Source of the DNA: Dendrolimus kikuchii
Taxonomy: Eukaryota > Arthropoda > Insecta > Lepidoptera > Lasiocampidae
Direction of reading: 5' to 3'
NCBI GenBank assembly: GCA_019925095.2
Contig: CM034402.1
Span: 6,397,501 to 6,461,500 of the forward strand
DNA length: 64,000 nt
Shown here: in pieces, positions 1-11,097 of the stretch
Position numbering within the stretch: the first letter of the stretch is position 1
Layout: the number at the start of each line of letters is the position of its first letter
Notes under the pieces: model-generated
Told to the model about the DNA's origin: nothing
Databases searched by the model: none
Seen by the model: only the letters and a program-made list of their open reading frames with translations
Position numbers and translations under genes: made by a program

Positions 1-345
1 ATCATAATAATTAATTTAAATTATAAGTTTGAACATTATTAAGGTTATGTTGTCAAAGACTATACTTCTATAATCACAGAATTCACCAAGGCTACACTGT
101 TAGTTTGACTTTAACAATAAACAAAACAGTATATATACGTGTGTATGCCAAACACATGGTAGTGTGTGTAATGTTTTTTTATTGATTTAACGTATTTTTT
201 ATGCATAATTAAAAAAAAATAGCATTCTGCATTCTTTCTCTATTTAACCTATAAGTGTGCGAAATTTCATACTCCTCCGTCCGCGCAATTTTCATAAAAA
301 GGGGTACGAAGTTTTTGCTGTGTTTTTTTTTTTGCTTCACGTATT
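1..345. repeat. Repeat family M, copy 1 (cut by window start)
   Basis: Matches 22826-23133 in the same orientation over about 300 bp, sharing the blocks TTATAAGTTTGAACATTATT, CATGGTAGTGTGTGTAATG and TGCGAAATTTCATACTCCTC and ending at CACGTATTAATAT. The two copies differ by substitutions and small indels, so the duplication is not recent. The segment ending in AAAAAGGGGTAC is, from general knowledge, typical of lepidopteran transposon ends. I cannot assign the class; no terminal repeats are visible and the left end may lie outside the window. Confidence 0.75.
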
Positions 346-543
346 AATATTAATATATAGATAAAAATATGACTAAAAATATTATTTTGTCTTATTATAA
401 TTATCTTAACGTGATTTTAATTTATTTTATAATTAGGTGAGTACATTCAGGCATGTTCAGTTATATTTTATACCTGTATCTTATCAAAACAATGCTATTT
501 TTCGATATTAAAAGCATCTTAACTATTTCTCTTATCGAAAGTA

Positions 544-720
544 CATACATACATACATAACTTCACGCCAGTTCCCTTGCGGGGTAGGCTCGAACAACAG
601 GGCGCCATATAGGCCCATTCTTACACACCTCACTTGCTTCTTTGACATTCATAACTCTTGTCATGCACGCTCGTCTGTTCTTAAGGCTCCTGACATCACC
701 CTCTGTTAGTACACGATCAA
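544..720 (-). mobile_element. LINE family A, copy 1 (5'-truncated)
   Basis: On the minus strand this encodes the C-terminus of a LINE reverse-transcriptase ORF, ending YPARELA-stop, followed at once by a (TATG)n-type tail (tacatacatacat on the plus strand). It is flanked by a perfect 12 bp duplication TTATCGAAAGTA at 532-543 and 721-732, the mark of target-primed reverse transcription. Only about 50 codons remain. The tiny 3' UTR and microsatellite tail suggest an RTE-like clade (inference). Confidence 0.9.
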
Positions 721-732
721 TTATCGAAAGTA

Positions 733-2091
733 AAATGATCAATTCGTATTCTATGAACGTTATCTTATTTTTCAAGTAAAAAAGTTTATACCGAAACTGC
801 GAAACAAACATCCAAACAAAGTCACTTGCGCATTTATATATTAATATAAAACAGATTGGTAGGGTTCTTAAAATAGATTAAATGTAGGGTAAACCAGAAT
901 ATTTGCATGCCACCCTATGTGGATTTACGGATTGATGATCGCTAATAACTAGATCGTGGCCAATGAGGTTATGTTTGCGTGTCTAACATGTGGAAAGTAG
1001 GGTGCATGTTAAATAACTCTCAGAAGTCAGTTCCTATATACGGTTCACGTATGACGTCTTATGAACGTATGTGCTGTTCCAGTTTCAATTTATTTCATAC
1101 AAAATAATGCTATTTTCATTTATCTTACTCGGAAAGTACATTGAATGCCTGAAGTTACCTGATCAGAGGGATGGAAGCACTACTTTTTGTTCCTGGAAAA
1201 CGATTTTCCCTGCTGTCAAAAAATTTAAAAGCTAAGCGAGCTATGTCCCACCCCACTTTTATACAGCCACTCTGTTGAATCGCGACACCAAATTTTAATG
1301 AAAAATTTCATCAATTTTATAACATGTCTTTGTTCTTGCAATTTATTTTTTAATAAATAATTATTTACTTATATATATAATAGTAGTTAATTTCTAAGTT
1401 TTTGTTTGTAGTGTAATTTATTTATCATTTACTTTATTTCTAAGTACCTATTTAGTTTTAATTCACTACACTGTATATAATAATTAGGTACATAGAAAAA
1501 ATATATTTAAAAGTAATAATTCAGTTTATATTAGGGACATTATTTACTTTACATTGATTAGAGGTAAATGTTTACTATCATCAATGATGAAAACAATACT
1601 GGCTGGTAGAGAATGCTACAGAAAAAAGAAATACTAAAAAGGCGGGAACTTTCGAAGTTTGATCTTCAGTTCTTTTTTTTTTGTTGAGTGATAATTATTT
1701 ATCTAGACGGATATAATGAAATGAGTTAATAATCAGATATGGATTTAATGCATGATTTTATTAGAGTAGTTGTTTGTTTATCTAATTAGAAGGCCTAAAG
1801 CGGTCGCCTTTGGAGAATCGCTTATAGAGAAATTGACACGTGTCTAGATATACTGATAGATATACGACATATGACATATCCGTCCATTTTATGTTGACAC
1901 TTGTCATATTCATCATACAAATCTGCGAAAACGATATTTTAGGCCCTCAGGTTTCAATTTACTTTCCTCATATTGAAAATGAAAAGCAATGTTTACCTTG
2001 GGTAAAAGACCTATGTAGGCACTCGAGCTATAATCAACGCCCTCACTAAGCTAGTACACCAAACCGTCTCGTGCCTAGATAGGTTACTTTT
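733..2091. other. AT-rich stretch without recognised gene
   Basis: No coding region, terminal repeat or known retroposon tail that I can support. Poly(T) and poly(A) tracts are frequent. The block AAATTGACACGTGTCTAGAT near 1830 recurs in altered form near 14517, hinting at another decayed dispersed repeat. Confidence 0.5.
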
Positions 2092-2205
2092 GTCGACCGC
2101 TCATTTGCCTTACTATCGGTTATAATTTAACACATGCTCCATACAAATAATGCCAAAATGCAACCGATGGTACGGTAAGAGAATGAAGATATAGGAACCG
2201 GCCAA
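2092..2205. mobile_element. MITE family G, copy 1
   Basis: A short, largely self-complementary element: CTCATTTGCCTTACTATCGG on the left is mirrored by CCGATGGTACGGTAAGAGAATGA on the right, with GCTCCATACAAATAATG in the centre and GATATAGGAACCGGCC at the right end. The same architecture recurs at 10.1, 14.4 and 20.9 kb. No ORF; non-autonomous. Superfamily and target duplication unclear. Confidence 0.7.
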
Positions 2206-3084
2206 TAGTAGACAAACTGCAAGAGAATTGCCTATACTGGTAGGGTTATTGTCTATGGAGACCGGCTAGATATGTGGGAAACCTATGTCCAGTTACGCCG
2301 CCTCCGACAGGACCCGGTAGAAAGGGTAGGCCCTAGAAACGAGGACTTACGTTAATATGGTCTCAAAGTAATAGATACTGAGAATCGCACCAAGTGAAGA
2401 AGAAGGAGTAAAAAAGCGGACCCGTGTCTTCGAAGCGACCATTTAAATAAAAAATAAAGTAGTAATATTTTAGTTCATCATACACGAAGAACAATCACAA
2501 ATAACTCGTCATAAGTATGTATCACCAATTATTGCTATCAGAGCAGTCATACTGTAGGTACTGACGCCAAACAAGAAAGTTCTTGTGGTAGCTCACTTAA
2601 TCCTATACCAAGTGCATTTCCTATATACGACTGGACAATCAAACTTCGGCGCGATCCAAACTCAATATAAGTAACACCATTGAAGGAAATTCGAGAAACG
2701 ATCGCACATTTCCCGGGCATGCAGTCAATAAAACGGCTATGTCCGGTCTCCGGACTGTTCAGTCGCAGACAAGTGGATGCATTCGACTATTTACGCCAGT
2801 ATTGAACCTATCAGTTGGTGAGGATATTTCTGGCGATTCTCAGGTGTGAAAGGATATTGAGTTCAAATATATTGGTTAGGTTTGAAAAGACGTTGCTTTA
2901 AATCGTTTACATAAAATTTAAAAGCTTCAGGAAATAATCTTCTATTGTTGTTTGGTAGATAAGCTACAGGGAAAAGTTGCATTTGAAATAGTAAATTTTA
3001 TATTAATGATAACTTTCTATATTTGTTTTATTAAGCGCCACTTCACGCCAACCTATTTATTGGTGGCTGATGATTTCATTGCAG
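2206..3084. other. Unresolved stretch, moderately GC-rich at its left
   Basis: 2210-2430 is less AT-rich than its surroundings and is followed by AAATAAAAAATAAA, as if an old retroposed sequence, but I recognise no family or reading frame. The remainder is AT-rich and unremarkable. Confidence 0.4.
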
Positions 3085-3142
3085 TCTGTAAGTTTCTTTT
3101 TATATTGGTGTACAATAAAGAAATATTTTATTTCAATTTAAT
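3085..3142 (+). repeat. LINE 3' tail, family K copy 1
   Basis: Contains TTGGTGTACAATAAAGAAAT, matching the tails at 59077-59150 (TTGGTGTACAATAAAGAGTT) and, inverted, at 33841-33960. The AATAAA is the likely polyadenylation signal of the parent LINE. Only the 3' extremity is recognisable. Confidence 0.6.
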
Positions 3143-3302
3143 TTGATTAATTAAATTACAATTCCGTAACTGTATTACGAGTATACCAAAGCGACAGTGT
3201 AAGTACTTTCACCTTAACCTGTAATAATACACTCAAATACATAACTTATTAATTTCCCAAAAGGAAACACGTGAAAGGGTCTAGATCTGGGTTCTCTTGT
3301 TG

Positions 3303-3609
3303 GATTAACTCACATTGGTTCTGCCGGGGGGAAAAACGAAGTCCCCCGGCAGTGGAAGCGGCCTTGCGAGACCTACGCCTGCCAGGGTTGCGGAGAGGCT
3401 AAGTCATATACCCGTAGCCCTGGTAGAAAGTTTTAGTGGGTATCCCTAACCGGCGAGTGGCAATAGCATGGCACCAGTTCTGACTGGGCATACTAGTGCT
3501 AATCCGATCTAGCGAATTCCACACACGGGTCATGAACTATCCCTCCAAGATTCTACCCTTGTCGCGGCTTATGGTCCTCAAACGGATTTCCCCTGGCTAA
3601 AAAAAAAGT
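3303..3609 (+). mobile_element. R1-like LINE 3' UTR with poly(A) tail
   Basis: A GC-rich island ending in nine A's after CCCCTGGCT. Blocks AGTGGGTAxxxCxAACCG, GTGGCAATAGCA and GCGGCTxATGGT are shared, on the opposite strand, with 18160-18480, which there follows a LINE ORF end; this fixes the identity as a LINE 3' UTR. CCGGGGGGAAAAACGAAGTCCCCCGGC near 3325 forms a strong GC hairpin. No ORF remains. R1 clade is an inference from the ORF end at 18.6 kb. Confidence 0.65.
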
Positions 3610-4213
3610 ACATTGGTTCTAATAGCTTGCTCTCCAAACATTTTACATCGTCTAAAGCAGGTTTAGTACTCTGGTAGCTATATAAAAATGTATATCCATC
3701 AGGATATTAGGATTAAAAGTAAAACGTAGTATATATCTTCTTAACCTTTTTTATTATTTTAAATTTATGCAAGACGGTGTATTACACTTCTTGTGTTTTG
3801 TACAGTTGTTAGAATGAAGCTAAAAAAGTATAGTAAAGTACAATAAATCCTTGCATTAAAGAGTAAAAGATACACAATTCTTTGCTAAATTAGTTGTACT
3901 ATTAGTAGATTGGATTCGGGCCAAACATTCGTGACTGCCAACCACATTAAGCATCATATTGTAAACAATGGTTTGCGGCCTATGTGGTTGCACGAACAAT
4001 GTAAACCACCCACATTATATCCCTGTTTTACGAACCTAAATTGGATTCTAAATAACGTCATTATATCTTGGCACTTTATTTATATTGTTGTATTTATAAT
4101 GTACAATGTAATTGACATTTGGTTAGCCCATATGTGACACGCACAGCTATGTAGTCCGACAAGTGAGTCGTGTCGCAAGTTATTTGTTCATATATATATG
4201 GCTATACTTTCAT
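3610..4213. other. AT-rich stretch, nothing recognised
   Basis: A 75-codon open frame at 3910-4137 has no recognisable domain and looks like chance. Around 3938-4010 short mirrored blocks (CAACCACAT and ATGTGGTTG) could fold, but no element boundaries are visible. Confidence 0.4.
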
Positions 4214-4562
4214 TTCAGTCGTGGTAGCGTAATGGCTAGCGCACGCGTCTCGAACTCAAAAGGCACGGGTTCGATCCTGGCCGGAACGCATGCACCACTT
4301 GGGCAGTTTTCTGACCTAATGTTATAATATATCTTATTATATCTTATATAATATATATGCATATTGTTACAATTGCCACGTGCTAAAAACAGTGAAAGAA
4401 AAGATCGTGATGCAACCTGCAAATCGAGATAACCGATGTGTAAAGCCTGCCAAGCCGCCTTGGACAAGCGTGGTGGGTATACTGTCCGTTCTCCTACAGT
4501 GGGAGGCCCGAGTCCAACTATGGGACAGTTATGGGCTGTTATTATTATATATATTATAATCT
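4214..4562 (+). mobile_element. tRNA-headed SINE family F, copy 1 (near full length)
   Basis: Starts with a tRNA-like head: GTGGTAGCGTAATGGCTAGC resembles an A box and GGGTTCGATCCTGG a B box (pol III internal promoter). The body TTTTCTGACCTAATG, a (TA)-rich stretch and ATCGAGATAACCGATGTG lead to a tail GTGGGAGGCCCGAG ... GGGACAGTTATGGGCTG then (ATT)n. The same body recurs at 24.1, 52.2 and 60.9 kb. Not a functional tRNA gene: the anticodon arm is irregular. Confidence 0.8.
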
Positions 4563-4672
4563 AAGGCGTGTTATTAAAAACTTTAAGATTTTGGGGCCGT
4601 GGGACGTGAGGCTTATCAACTTTATTCAGACCTTTAAAGGCTTATATTTAGGGCAACGGATCAGCGTTCCCA

Positions 4673-4709
4673 TATAACGGGGAAATACGAGCAGCATTTC
4701 CCCGTTATA
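4673..4709. repeat. Perfect 14 bp hairpin
   Basis: TATAACGGGGAAAT (4673-4686) is exactly mirrored by ATTTCCCCGTTATA (4696-4709) around a 9-base loop. No flanking poly(T), so not a convincing terminator in this eukaryotic context. Confidence 0.85.
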
Positions 4710-4732
4710 CATATTTACTATATACACATCCA

Positions 4733-4779
4733 CATATATAAATATATAATGTGTGTGTCTGCGTGTGCGTGTGCGTGTG
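4733..4779. repeat. Compound TA/TG microsatellite
   Basis: An (AT)-rich run passes into TGTGTGTGTCTGCGTGTGCG repeats. Simple sequence only. Confidence 0.85.
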
Positions 4780-4787
4780 TAATATAC

Positions 4788-4930
4788 GAAATAGGGAAAA
4801 ACACTTGAAGGAGTCTCGAAACTAATTTTGATGTAAACTTAAATATTATCATTAGATTTTTGAAAAATCAATTACCCTTGTCAGGAAGTGAATCGGCTGA
4901 TTTTGAAAACATAAACACATACTGTATTAT
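4788..4930. repeat. Repeat family Q, copy 1
   Basis: Shares with 13058-13200, same orientation, the blocks ATACGAAATAG, GAAAAAC, CAATTACCCTTGTCAG and ATCGGCTGATTT. A dispersed repeat of unknown class; no ORF and no terminal repeats seen. Confidence 0.65.
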
Positions 4931-4944
4931 TACATTACATCACT

Positions 4945-5022
4945 TGAATTTTGACATTACTTGTGTGGAGCTTTGTCAATTGTAAGGCAAGTGCACGGTC
5001 GATAAGATGTAGGAACCGGCTG
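4945..5022. mobile_element. MITE family G, copy 2 (partial)
   Basis: Contains TTGACATTACTTGTGTGGAGC, AAGGCAAGTGCACGG and GATAAGATGTAGGAACCGGC, the right half of the family seen at 10.1-10.3 kb. The left arm is missing. Confidence 0.6.
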
Positions 5023-5339
5023 TAAGTTAATAATAGGAGAGCTCCCAAAATTAGAAATAGATACTCTCACCACCGAATGCAATAGCCTAAAACTGTCACG
5101 TGCTTCGTCCATTAACTGATCCCAGAACGATAATGTGATATAAATGTCTGGACAACGATCACGTACCAAGACTACAGTAACAATAAATACTTTAACGTAT
5201 CTACTACGGTACACTAGTACAGTACATTACAGATCAGATACATACCAGAGAAGTTTAGTATTTCATAGATAATGGTTAGAAAAGGTTTAAGTTAATGTCG
5301 GAATAAAAGTTTTTGTTTATTCTGTTGTTTGGGAGAAGT

Positions 5340-5720
5340 TTTTTCCATAAGGATTTCTTTTTTGATGTCGCTGGGAAAATGCATTTGTGCATCCCCGGGG
5401 GAGGTCTACGAGCGGTATATGGGGCTTTCGAAGGCCAATTTTGCACACACTTTCACGGAAGAATGTGTTATGAGATGTCGGCCACCGGACTATGAACGTC
5501 CCTTCGTATCCTTGTAAGATGCTACGGGATCTGACTTAGGCAGTTCGTCGCGACAACTAGATGCAACCCGTCAAATTAGGGTGCCTCTGGGATCACTCCA
5601 CGTCCCTAGGCGTGTTTCATAGAGGGGGCCCCACGACCACCCCCAGTTCCACCACGTCCATGACATGAGAGCATGTGACGTTTACCGTCTGCGACGGAAG
5701 TCCGCTCACTCCTTCTCTTC
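5340..5720 (+). mobile_element. GC-rich LINE-derived fragment
   Basis: A GC-rich island with GTCGCTGGGAAAATGCATTT GTGCATCCC, whose inverted relative lies at 9660-9700 (GGATGCGTAAATGCATTCTCCCAGCGAC). Two overlapping frames of about 60 codons are open but neither continues, so the coding part is broken. Read as a decayed LINE 3' region; clade not assignable. Confidence 0.45.
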
Positions 5721-6239
5721 TATCCATATCAACCCTATCGTACCATAATTTTGCAGGTAATTAAGGTCTATAATCAAACCACCCACCTATCGGGATACTT
5801 CAGATATGAGATCAGACAGAATCATTTGTACAAATCCCTAGGTTTTAAAGATTCTTGTCAGTGCTAGCCTTTCCTTTTGGTTTCTGACACATGCCATCAA
5901 CAAATGTTGGATATTGTCTAACTCACGATCAGTTTGTGTGTATACATTTAAATCAACATGCATTTACGATGAGACTAATGTAGCTTATTGGCTAATAGAA
6001 ATCAAGTATTCCTACGACGTGACCATTTGAGCCAGGAATTCTGACAGGCGTTGGTCTGTTACATCAGGGAAGCCCCTTCACTTGCCGAAGGATCAGCGCC
6101 CGCAGTAATCTCCGTGTTTCATCTGAGGGACCTATAAACATTAAAGACTCCTCCCACTTAATTTCTGAGGCTCTGACGTTATTGGGTAAGTGCTGATAGG
6201 TTCCTGTAGAGATTAAACTGGTAAAACAAGAAAAAGTAA

Positions 6240-6435
6240 CCTAAGAACTCAGACGAACGAGCAAAAGTATAGACGGAGCCTATGCGAATAAGAGCGTCAC
6301 ATGAAGTGAGGCGTGCCTAAAGCTATGTGACATACACGTGACTTGCGTCTGTGTGAGTAATAGTGTAATAGTAATGTATCCACTGGTAACTATTTCACTT
6401 GTATCCATACTAATTCGACTATCTAATTTCTAATT
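6240..6435. repeat. Repeat family L, copy 1
   Basis: Direct match to 41569-41755: shared AAxTATAGACGGA, AATGAAGTGA, TTGCGTCTGTGTG, AATGTATCCACTG and CATACTAATTCGA. Unknown class, non-coding. Confidence 0.7.
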
Positions 6436-6829
6436 AATTTCTTATAACCTATTAAGGTCAAACACAAAAACGGAAGATCACTATATCTTCCGTTAAACGT
6501 CCGTTCCGTTCCGTCCGTCAAGTTACATAAATTCTATATGTACATTATTTGTTCATATATTTTTTTATATAAGATTATGTTGTAAGTATGTTAGATTTGA
6601 CAGCCTTTTGTATTTTAACAAATAAATTATTTTTTTATTGGTCTCGTTTAAACCAAAAAATCTCCTACTGTAGACTGTTCGGATACTGAATACCTCAGTT
6701 TGGTACACGTTGAAAAATAATCTAATAATAAAAAATAAACTTTTTAATTATAGAAACATGTAAAAATTAAACAACTTTCCATATAGCAATCCATGTTTGC
6801 GAATCAAAACATATAAACATATTGTCAAC

Positions 6830-7370
6830 GCGGCAGCCCAGTATTAAGTACTGAACGCGTATCCAAAATGGCGGTGGTAGGATTGCTGATATGGATAAGA
6901 AGGGAGACTAACCTGCGTGCCTCTAGGCTGCACTAACTATGCGTCCTGATCACCAAGTCGTGAGCCTTGCAGCAAATCTTCTGGCTTGTCTCCTTCTTGC
7001 GGCCTTCGATAATTAATTGTACACACGCGGCGCGGTATAACTGCACTTATAGCAAGTTGTGGCGGTAAAGATTTGCGGGTTGTCGGACGAGGGTCGACAG
7101 CAGACTGTCTCGTAAAAACGAGCAGTATTAGCACAGTGGTAAGTATGACAAGGATAGTCGAATGGAATGGAAGATGGCGGCTGGGACAAGGTGATTGGAT
7201 AACGCAGTTAGGAAAGCGGGTAGTTGTGAAAATAATTTCAAGGGGACAGGATTTTAAAATAAGCGGCGCGAACACATATTGTTCCAGCATTTGTAGTCTT
7301 CTCCTGCGGACATGTAAAACATTTTTGTGTTTGACCCACTATTATTTTACTATATTCATTTCTTAAAAAA
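6830..7370. other. Less AT-rich block with overlapping open frames, unrecognised
   Basis: Carries a 117-codon frame on the minus strand (6937-7290) and a 97-codon frame on the plus strand (7073-7366). The minus-strand product has a hydrophobic stretch in its middle and a charged C-terminus, but I recognise no family and see no splice or start context. It could be a retroelement leader or LTR remnant. Function unknown. Confidence 0.3.
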
Positions 7371-8155
7371 GCTTTCAAATTTCTAACTCAATATGAATAG
7401 GACCGTAAGACTTTGCCACCGGCTTGTTTTTTAATACGAAGAATGTATAAAATAGAAAATAAACACATATTATTATCATTACCCCATACTCGTAGAAAAC
7501 TTAAATTTATCTCGAAAAATTGTGAAGCTACAAAACAATATTCCAAAGTTATTACAAACATCAAGGCGACATCAATACAATTCATAACGACGAATAAAAT
7601 ATTTATTTCGTCATACGCCCGATAGCCTGATACGTATGACGACTTCATCCAAGTGTAATATGTTGCCAGCGTCCAATAATTAAATGCCTTTTTGTATACA
7701 GAACTAATTAATAATTTTCACCCTGAGACCATTAATAGAAAGTCGGACGGAGTACTGGACTCAAAGTGAAGCTGGCTAAAAGAGGCTGATGTTAGAATGG
7801 GATGCCAATCGCGCCATAGTGCGTTACGAGAACTCAGTATTAATTACTATTAATAAGTCGAATAATTCGTTTCGTCGATGGAACAGTTTCCGGTCGATGA
7901 ATTATTATTATCCACACAGACCCAAACCACCTGTATATTATTATATAAGTTTACGTACACAACTTTAAAAAAATGCTTAACTTCATTTTACGCTTTTGCT
8001 GACGCAGGCTCCATCTGTATTTTTAATTGTCTAGGTTTTTATATAGCAAAACATCTGTAACGCTGGTTTTAGTTAGATCGATCAAATTGAATCAATTTCA
8101 TTGAAAGGCATTGAATAAGTAGTGTATATGTGGATAACTTTGGTTAATTCATACA
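7371..8155. other. AT-rich stretch, no supported gene
   Basis: Frames of 86 codons (minus, 7388-7648) and 70 codons (plus, 7413-7625) overlap each other. Mutually overlapping frames of this size are expected where stop codons happen to be sparse on both strands. Nothing else recognised. Confidence 0.4.
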
Positions 8156-8161
8156 ATTATT

Positions 8162-8472
8162 CGTGCAGGAACAGAGAAAGAATACAATTTACTGTGGCCA
8201 GGCGGCCTATCGTTAGAGGCGACAAAACAACCCACAGCCAAGTGATAGGGCATTTGCCCGTCTGGATGCTTACCACCCCTGGTCTGGAGTATGCCGCCAT
8301 AACAACCTTGAGTTGTGTTCCGGCATTAGCGGTCAGGTTCCAGTCTCCACCTTAGAGAGCGGCAGCACATTGATAGCACATTTGGTATTACAAATGTCCA
8401 TAGGCGATGGTAACCGCTTCCCATCAGATGAGCTGTGTGCCACCCTGCTGAACTCACGGAATAAAAATTGAA
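8162..8472 (+). mobile_element. Retroposon family B, copy 1
   Basis: Begins CGTGCAGGAACAGAGAAAGA and ends near GAACTCACGGAATAAAAATT, with internal GGCATTTGCCCG, TATGCCGCCATAACAACCTT and CATAGGCGATGGTAACCGCT. Near full length. In the A-tailed orientation the last ~90 bp resemble a lepidopteran LINE 3' end, so B is best read as a SINE-like element using a LINE tail (inference). The 77-codon frame inside it is not a gene. Confidence 0.85.
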
Positions 8473-9489
8473 ATACAGAAATGAAAAGTCTAATGTAGTT
8501 TTAACAACAATTTTCAGGTAACATTTTTATAATATTTAAAACATAATTTTAGTCCACATTAATCTATAAAAAATAAAATAAATTAAAGATTCGTGTGACC
8601 AACATGACAAGTATTAAAATAACCAGCCGACTTTTAAACTACGAATACATTTTGAAAAAGGAATTGTCATTTCCCTAAAACATACGCAATTGTAATATCG
8701 GGCAACCCCGGCCTCAACCAACTCTCAACTCCACTCCATACTTGTAGTAAAATTTTCATATCTCCATAAAATCCTTGAGGCAGTCTTCGCTCGTCAAAAA
8801 GATAATTTTCAAGAATAAAAGGCTTTTAGAACCCAATCGTAAAGACGCTTTTACTGTGAAATAATATTGTCTCTATTTATGTGATGAAGCGGGGCACTTT
8901 GAATAAGAAGTTTGTACATAATTGTTTACTGTTAGTACATTGTTCTCTAGTTTAAAACTGTTACGTCTTATAGTTCGCCCGTTCTATAAAGCTACATTTG
9001 GCATCTATCAAACTGATTTTAGTAGTTGCGTGCACTATTGATGATGATACAACTAAAAGTTGGATTTGATATAAGAAGTCACACATTGTCGAATCGATTA
9101 AAATCAAACAATTTATTATTTAATAAATAAATTTTTAATTTCCTTGCTTTTTTATCTTCAAAATGTACAAAATTTACGATTCATATTTAAAATTTTCGAT
9201 CATATATAAATCTCCAGGTCACGTCACTAGTATTAAAGAATAAAGTGTTGACAAACATAACGTTGTTATGTGTTAAGTTTCTAAAGAAATAAGCTAGCTT
9301 TTATTTTATACTTAAATTTAATATAAATTATTTTGATACTGTTACAAAGTTTATTCGCCAGTATTTACATGAAACTTCAAATGGGGCTTCTTAGAACGGC
9401 TCAACTATAAGTCTGGTTATTGTATTGTTCATGGAAATGTTTAAAGAAATTTGGTTCGTATTCGAATTGTTTCAGATAAAGCTATTGTT
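8473..9489. other. AT-rich stretch, nothing recognised
   Basis: No ORF, terminal repeat or retroposon tail supported. A plausible single-copy spacer between the B copy and the next LINE tail. Confidence 0.5.
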
Positions 9490-9845
9490 ATTTTTTTATT
9501 AAGAAGCTGGGAAATAAACAGATGGCCCACCTAATAAAATTGGTAACGTTCGCCTATAGACATTCGCAACATCAGTAGCAAAGCCAACGCGTTGCAAGCC
9601 TCTAGGATGGGCCAGGAGGGATATGATAAGGAGGATGATGACATTACGAAATCTCCCCCAGAGTCCCAGGGGATGCGTAAATGCATTCTCCCAGCGACAT
9701 AAAAAAGGGATGCCAAAAAAGGGATGGCATAGGAGGGACGTGATAAAGAGGATGAGATGGAGGAATCAGACAAGAAGAATGAGATAAGGAAGATGGTATA
9801 GCTTTCTATCAGAATATAAAAATTATACACAAAAATATTATGCAA
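9490..9845 (-). mobile_element. LINE 3' end, minus strand
   Basis: The left edge TTTTTTTATTAAGAAGC is the complement of an A-rich tail, followed by CAGATGGCCCACCTAATAA and TCGCCTATAGACATTCGCAAC, the mirrored LINE tail also used by family B. Further right, ATGCGTAAATGCATTCTCCC AGCGAC matches, inverted, the fragment at 5370 kb region (5365-5400). The 104-codon minus frame covering it is an accident of the repeat. Confidence 0.55.
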
Positions 9846-10105
9846 GCCCAGTCAAACTATGAATATCGGACTAAAGTGTGACAGGACGAGTCCGCTAATG
9901 ACAATCGTAGTGCGCGCTTAGCCTACGTCTTACGCGACCAAAATTAGCGTGTAAGGTTAAACTTAGAAATATTATTTCAAAACCTATCTTAAGAGGTATC
10001 TTTAGATGGGTTAGAGGTACCACAGATCTATGTGCACCTACTGATTTTTTTTATCTCTATGTATGTCGGTTACAACTAATTTTTATTATTTCGTAATTTC
10101 ACTAA

Positions 10106-10281
10106 TAGCCGGTTCGTAGGAATATAGCAGCCGAGTCATAGGAAGGAAAGTAAGATATAGATCTTACTATTCATTCACTTGCCTTCTGTTGAATTCTGAC
10201 ATTAGATGTATGGAGCTTATGTCAAATTTCAATCGATGGTAAGGCAAATGAATGGTTGGTAAGATATAGGAACCGGCCATA
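10106..10281. mobile_element. MITE family G, copy 3
   Basis: Best-preserved member. AGATCTTACTATTCATTCAC TTGCC on the left mirrors AAGGCAAATGAATGGTTGG on the right; the centre is TGTATGGAGCTTATGTC. The ends are TAGCCGGTTC and GGAACCGGCCAT. Non-coding. Confidence 0.75.
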
Positions 10282-10381
10282 AATCACACAACGTCATTAC
10301 ATCTATATGCTACTACTAGCTGTAGGTTTTGGTAAACCACTGTGACATACATAGAAAATGAACAGACGTACGACCGGACAT

Positions 10382-10640
10382 GAGTATGCTAAAAGCGCGG
10401 GTGTACTTAACACCGCCACCGCGCCGGCGTTGCACCATCAAACTGTGTACCGTTGCCTCACTTTCGCTATCAAGCAAGAGTCAACAGAGCAGCATTTTTT
10501 TTAATTTGTCTTCTGGCGGCCGAACACGGTTTTCCGGCCTTAAAAATATCTTCTTTAGAGTTCTCAATATTTATATTAATATCTCTTTTCTTTATTTATT
10601 CTTTTTCAAAACTTTAGGGTCCTTATTCTGTTACAATCTT
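10382..10640. other. Unresolved segment with chance ORF
   Basis: A 145-codon plus-strand frame starts at 10380 but runs on through the antisense of LINE copy A2, so at least its second half is a shadow. The first 50 codons (rich in Arg and Ser) match nothing I recognise. Confidence 0.4.
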
Positions 10641-10647
10641 CTTGTCT

Positions 10648-10898
10648 TTTACATACATACATACGTAACTTCAAGCCAGTTCCCTTGCGGGGTAGGCACG
10701 AACGACAGAGCGCCATTCAGGCTTATTCTTACACACCTCACTTGCTTCTTTGACATTCATAACTCTTGTCATGCACGCTCGTTTGCTCTTAAGGCTCCTG
10801 ACATCACCTTCTGCTAGTACACGATCAAATTGGTCATGGAAGGTGTGTCGTGGCCTTCCACGACTTCTGCATCCATCCACTTTTGCATTGTATATCTG
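10648..10898 (-). mobile_element. LINE family A, copy 2 (5'-truncated)
   Basis: Minus-strand frame GRPRHTFHDQ ... ending YPARELA-stop, then the tacatacatac tail. Flanked by TTCTTGTCT at 10639-10647 and 10899-10907. About 70 codons of the ORF 3' end survive without a stop, so the insertion is fairly young. Confidence 0.9.
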
Positions 10899-10910
10899 TT
10901 CTTGTCTATT

Positions 10911-11097
10911 AGTACTTAAATCTATTACATTTATTTACTGCTGTTTTCTTTAACTACTTTTATACTTGAACTATTTTGCTTAAATTTATTACATTGTTTA
11001 CTGCTTGCTTATTTATTCAAACTATTGTGTTACATTCTGTTTGTATATATACATAATCTTATATATTATCACATATATATCGACATGTACATCTGTC
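10911..11097. other. AT-rich spacer / possible LINE 3' UTR
   Basis: Lies 3' of the minus-strand LINE ORF at 11098-11470 and may be its 3' UTR; there is no diagnostic tail. Confidence 0.35.

Noticed and set aside
4214..4285. Possible tRNA gene
   Set aside because: A and B box-like words are present but the cloverleaf does not close and the same head precedes the SINE F body elsewhere.
4673..4709. Rho-independent terminator
   Set aside because: Stem and loop fit the shape, but there is no T tract and the genome is eukaryotic.
6937..7290. 117-codon minus-strand frame as a gene
   Set aside because: No domain, start context or conservation seen, and an overlapping plus-strand frame is also open. 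Kept only as an unresolved block.
10380..10817. 145-codon plus-strand frame
   Set aside because: Its second half is the reverse complement of LINE copy A2; the first half has no recognisable content.
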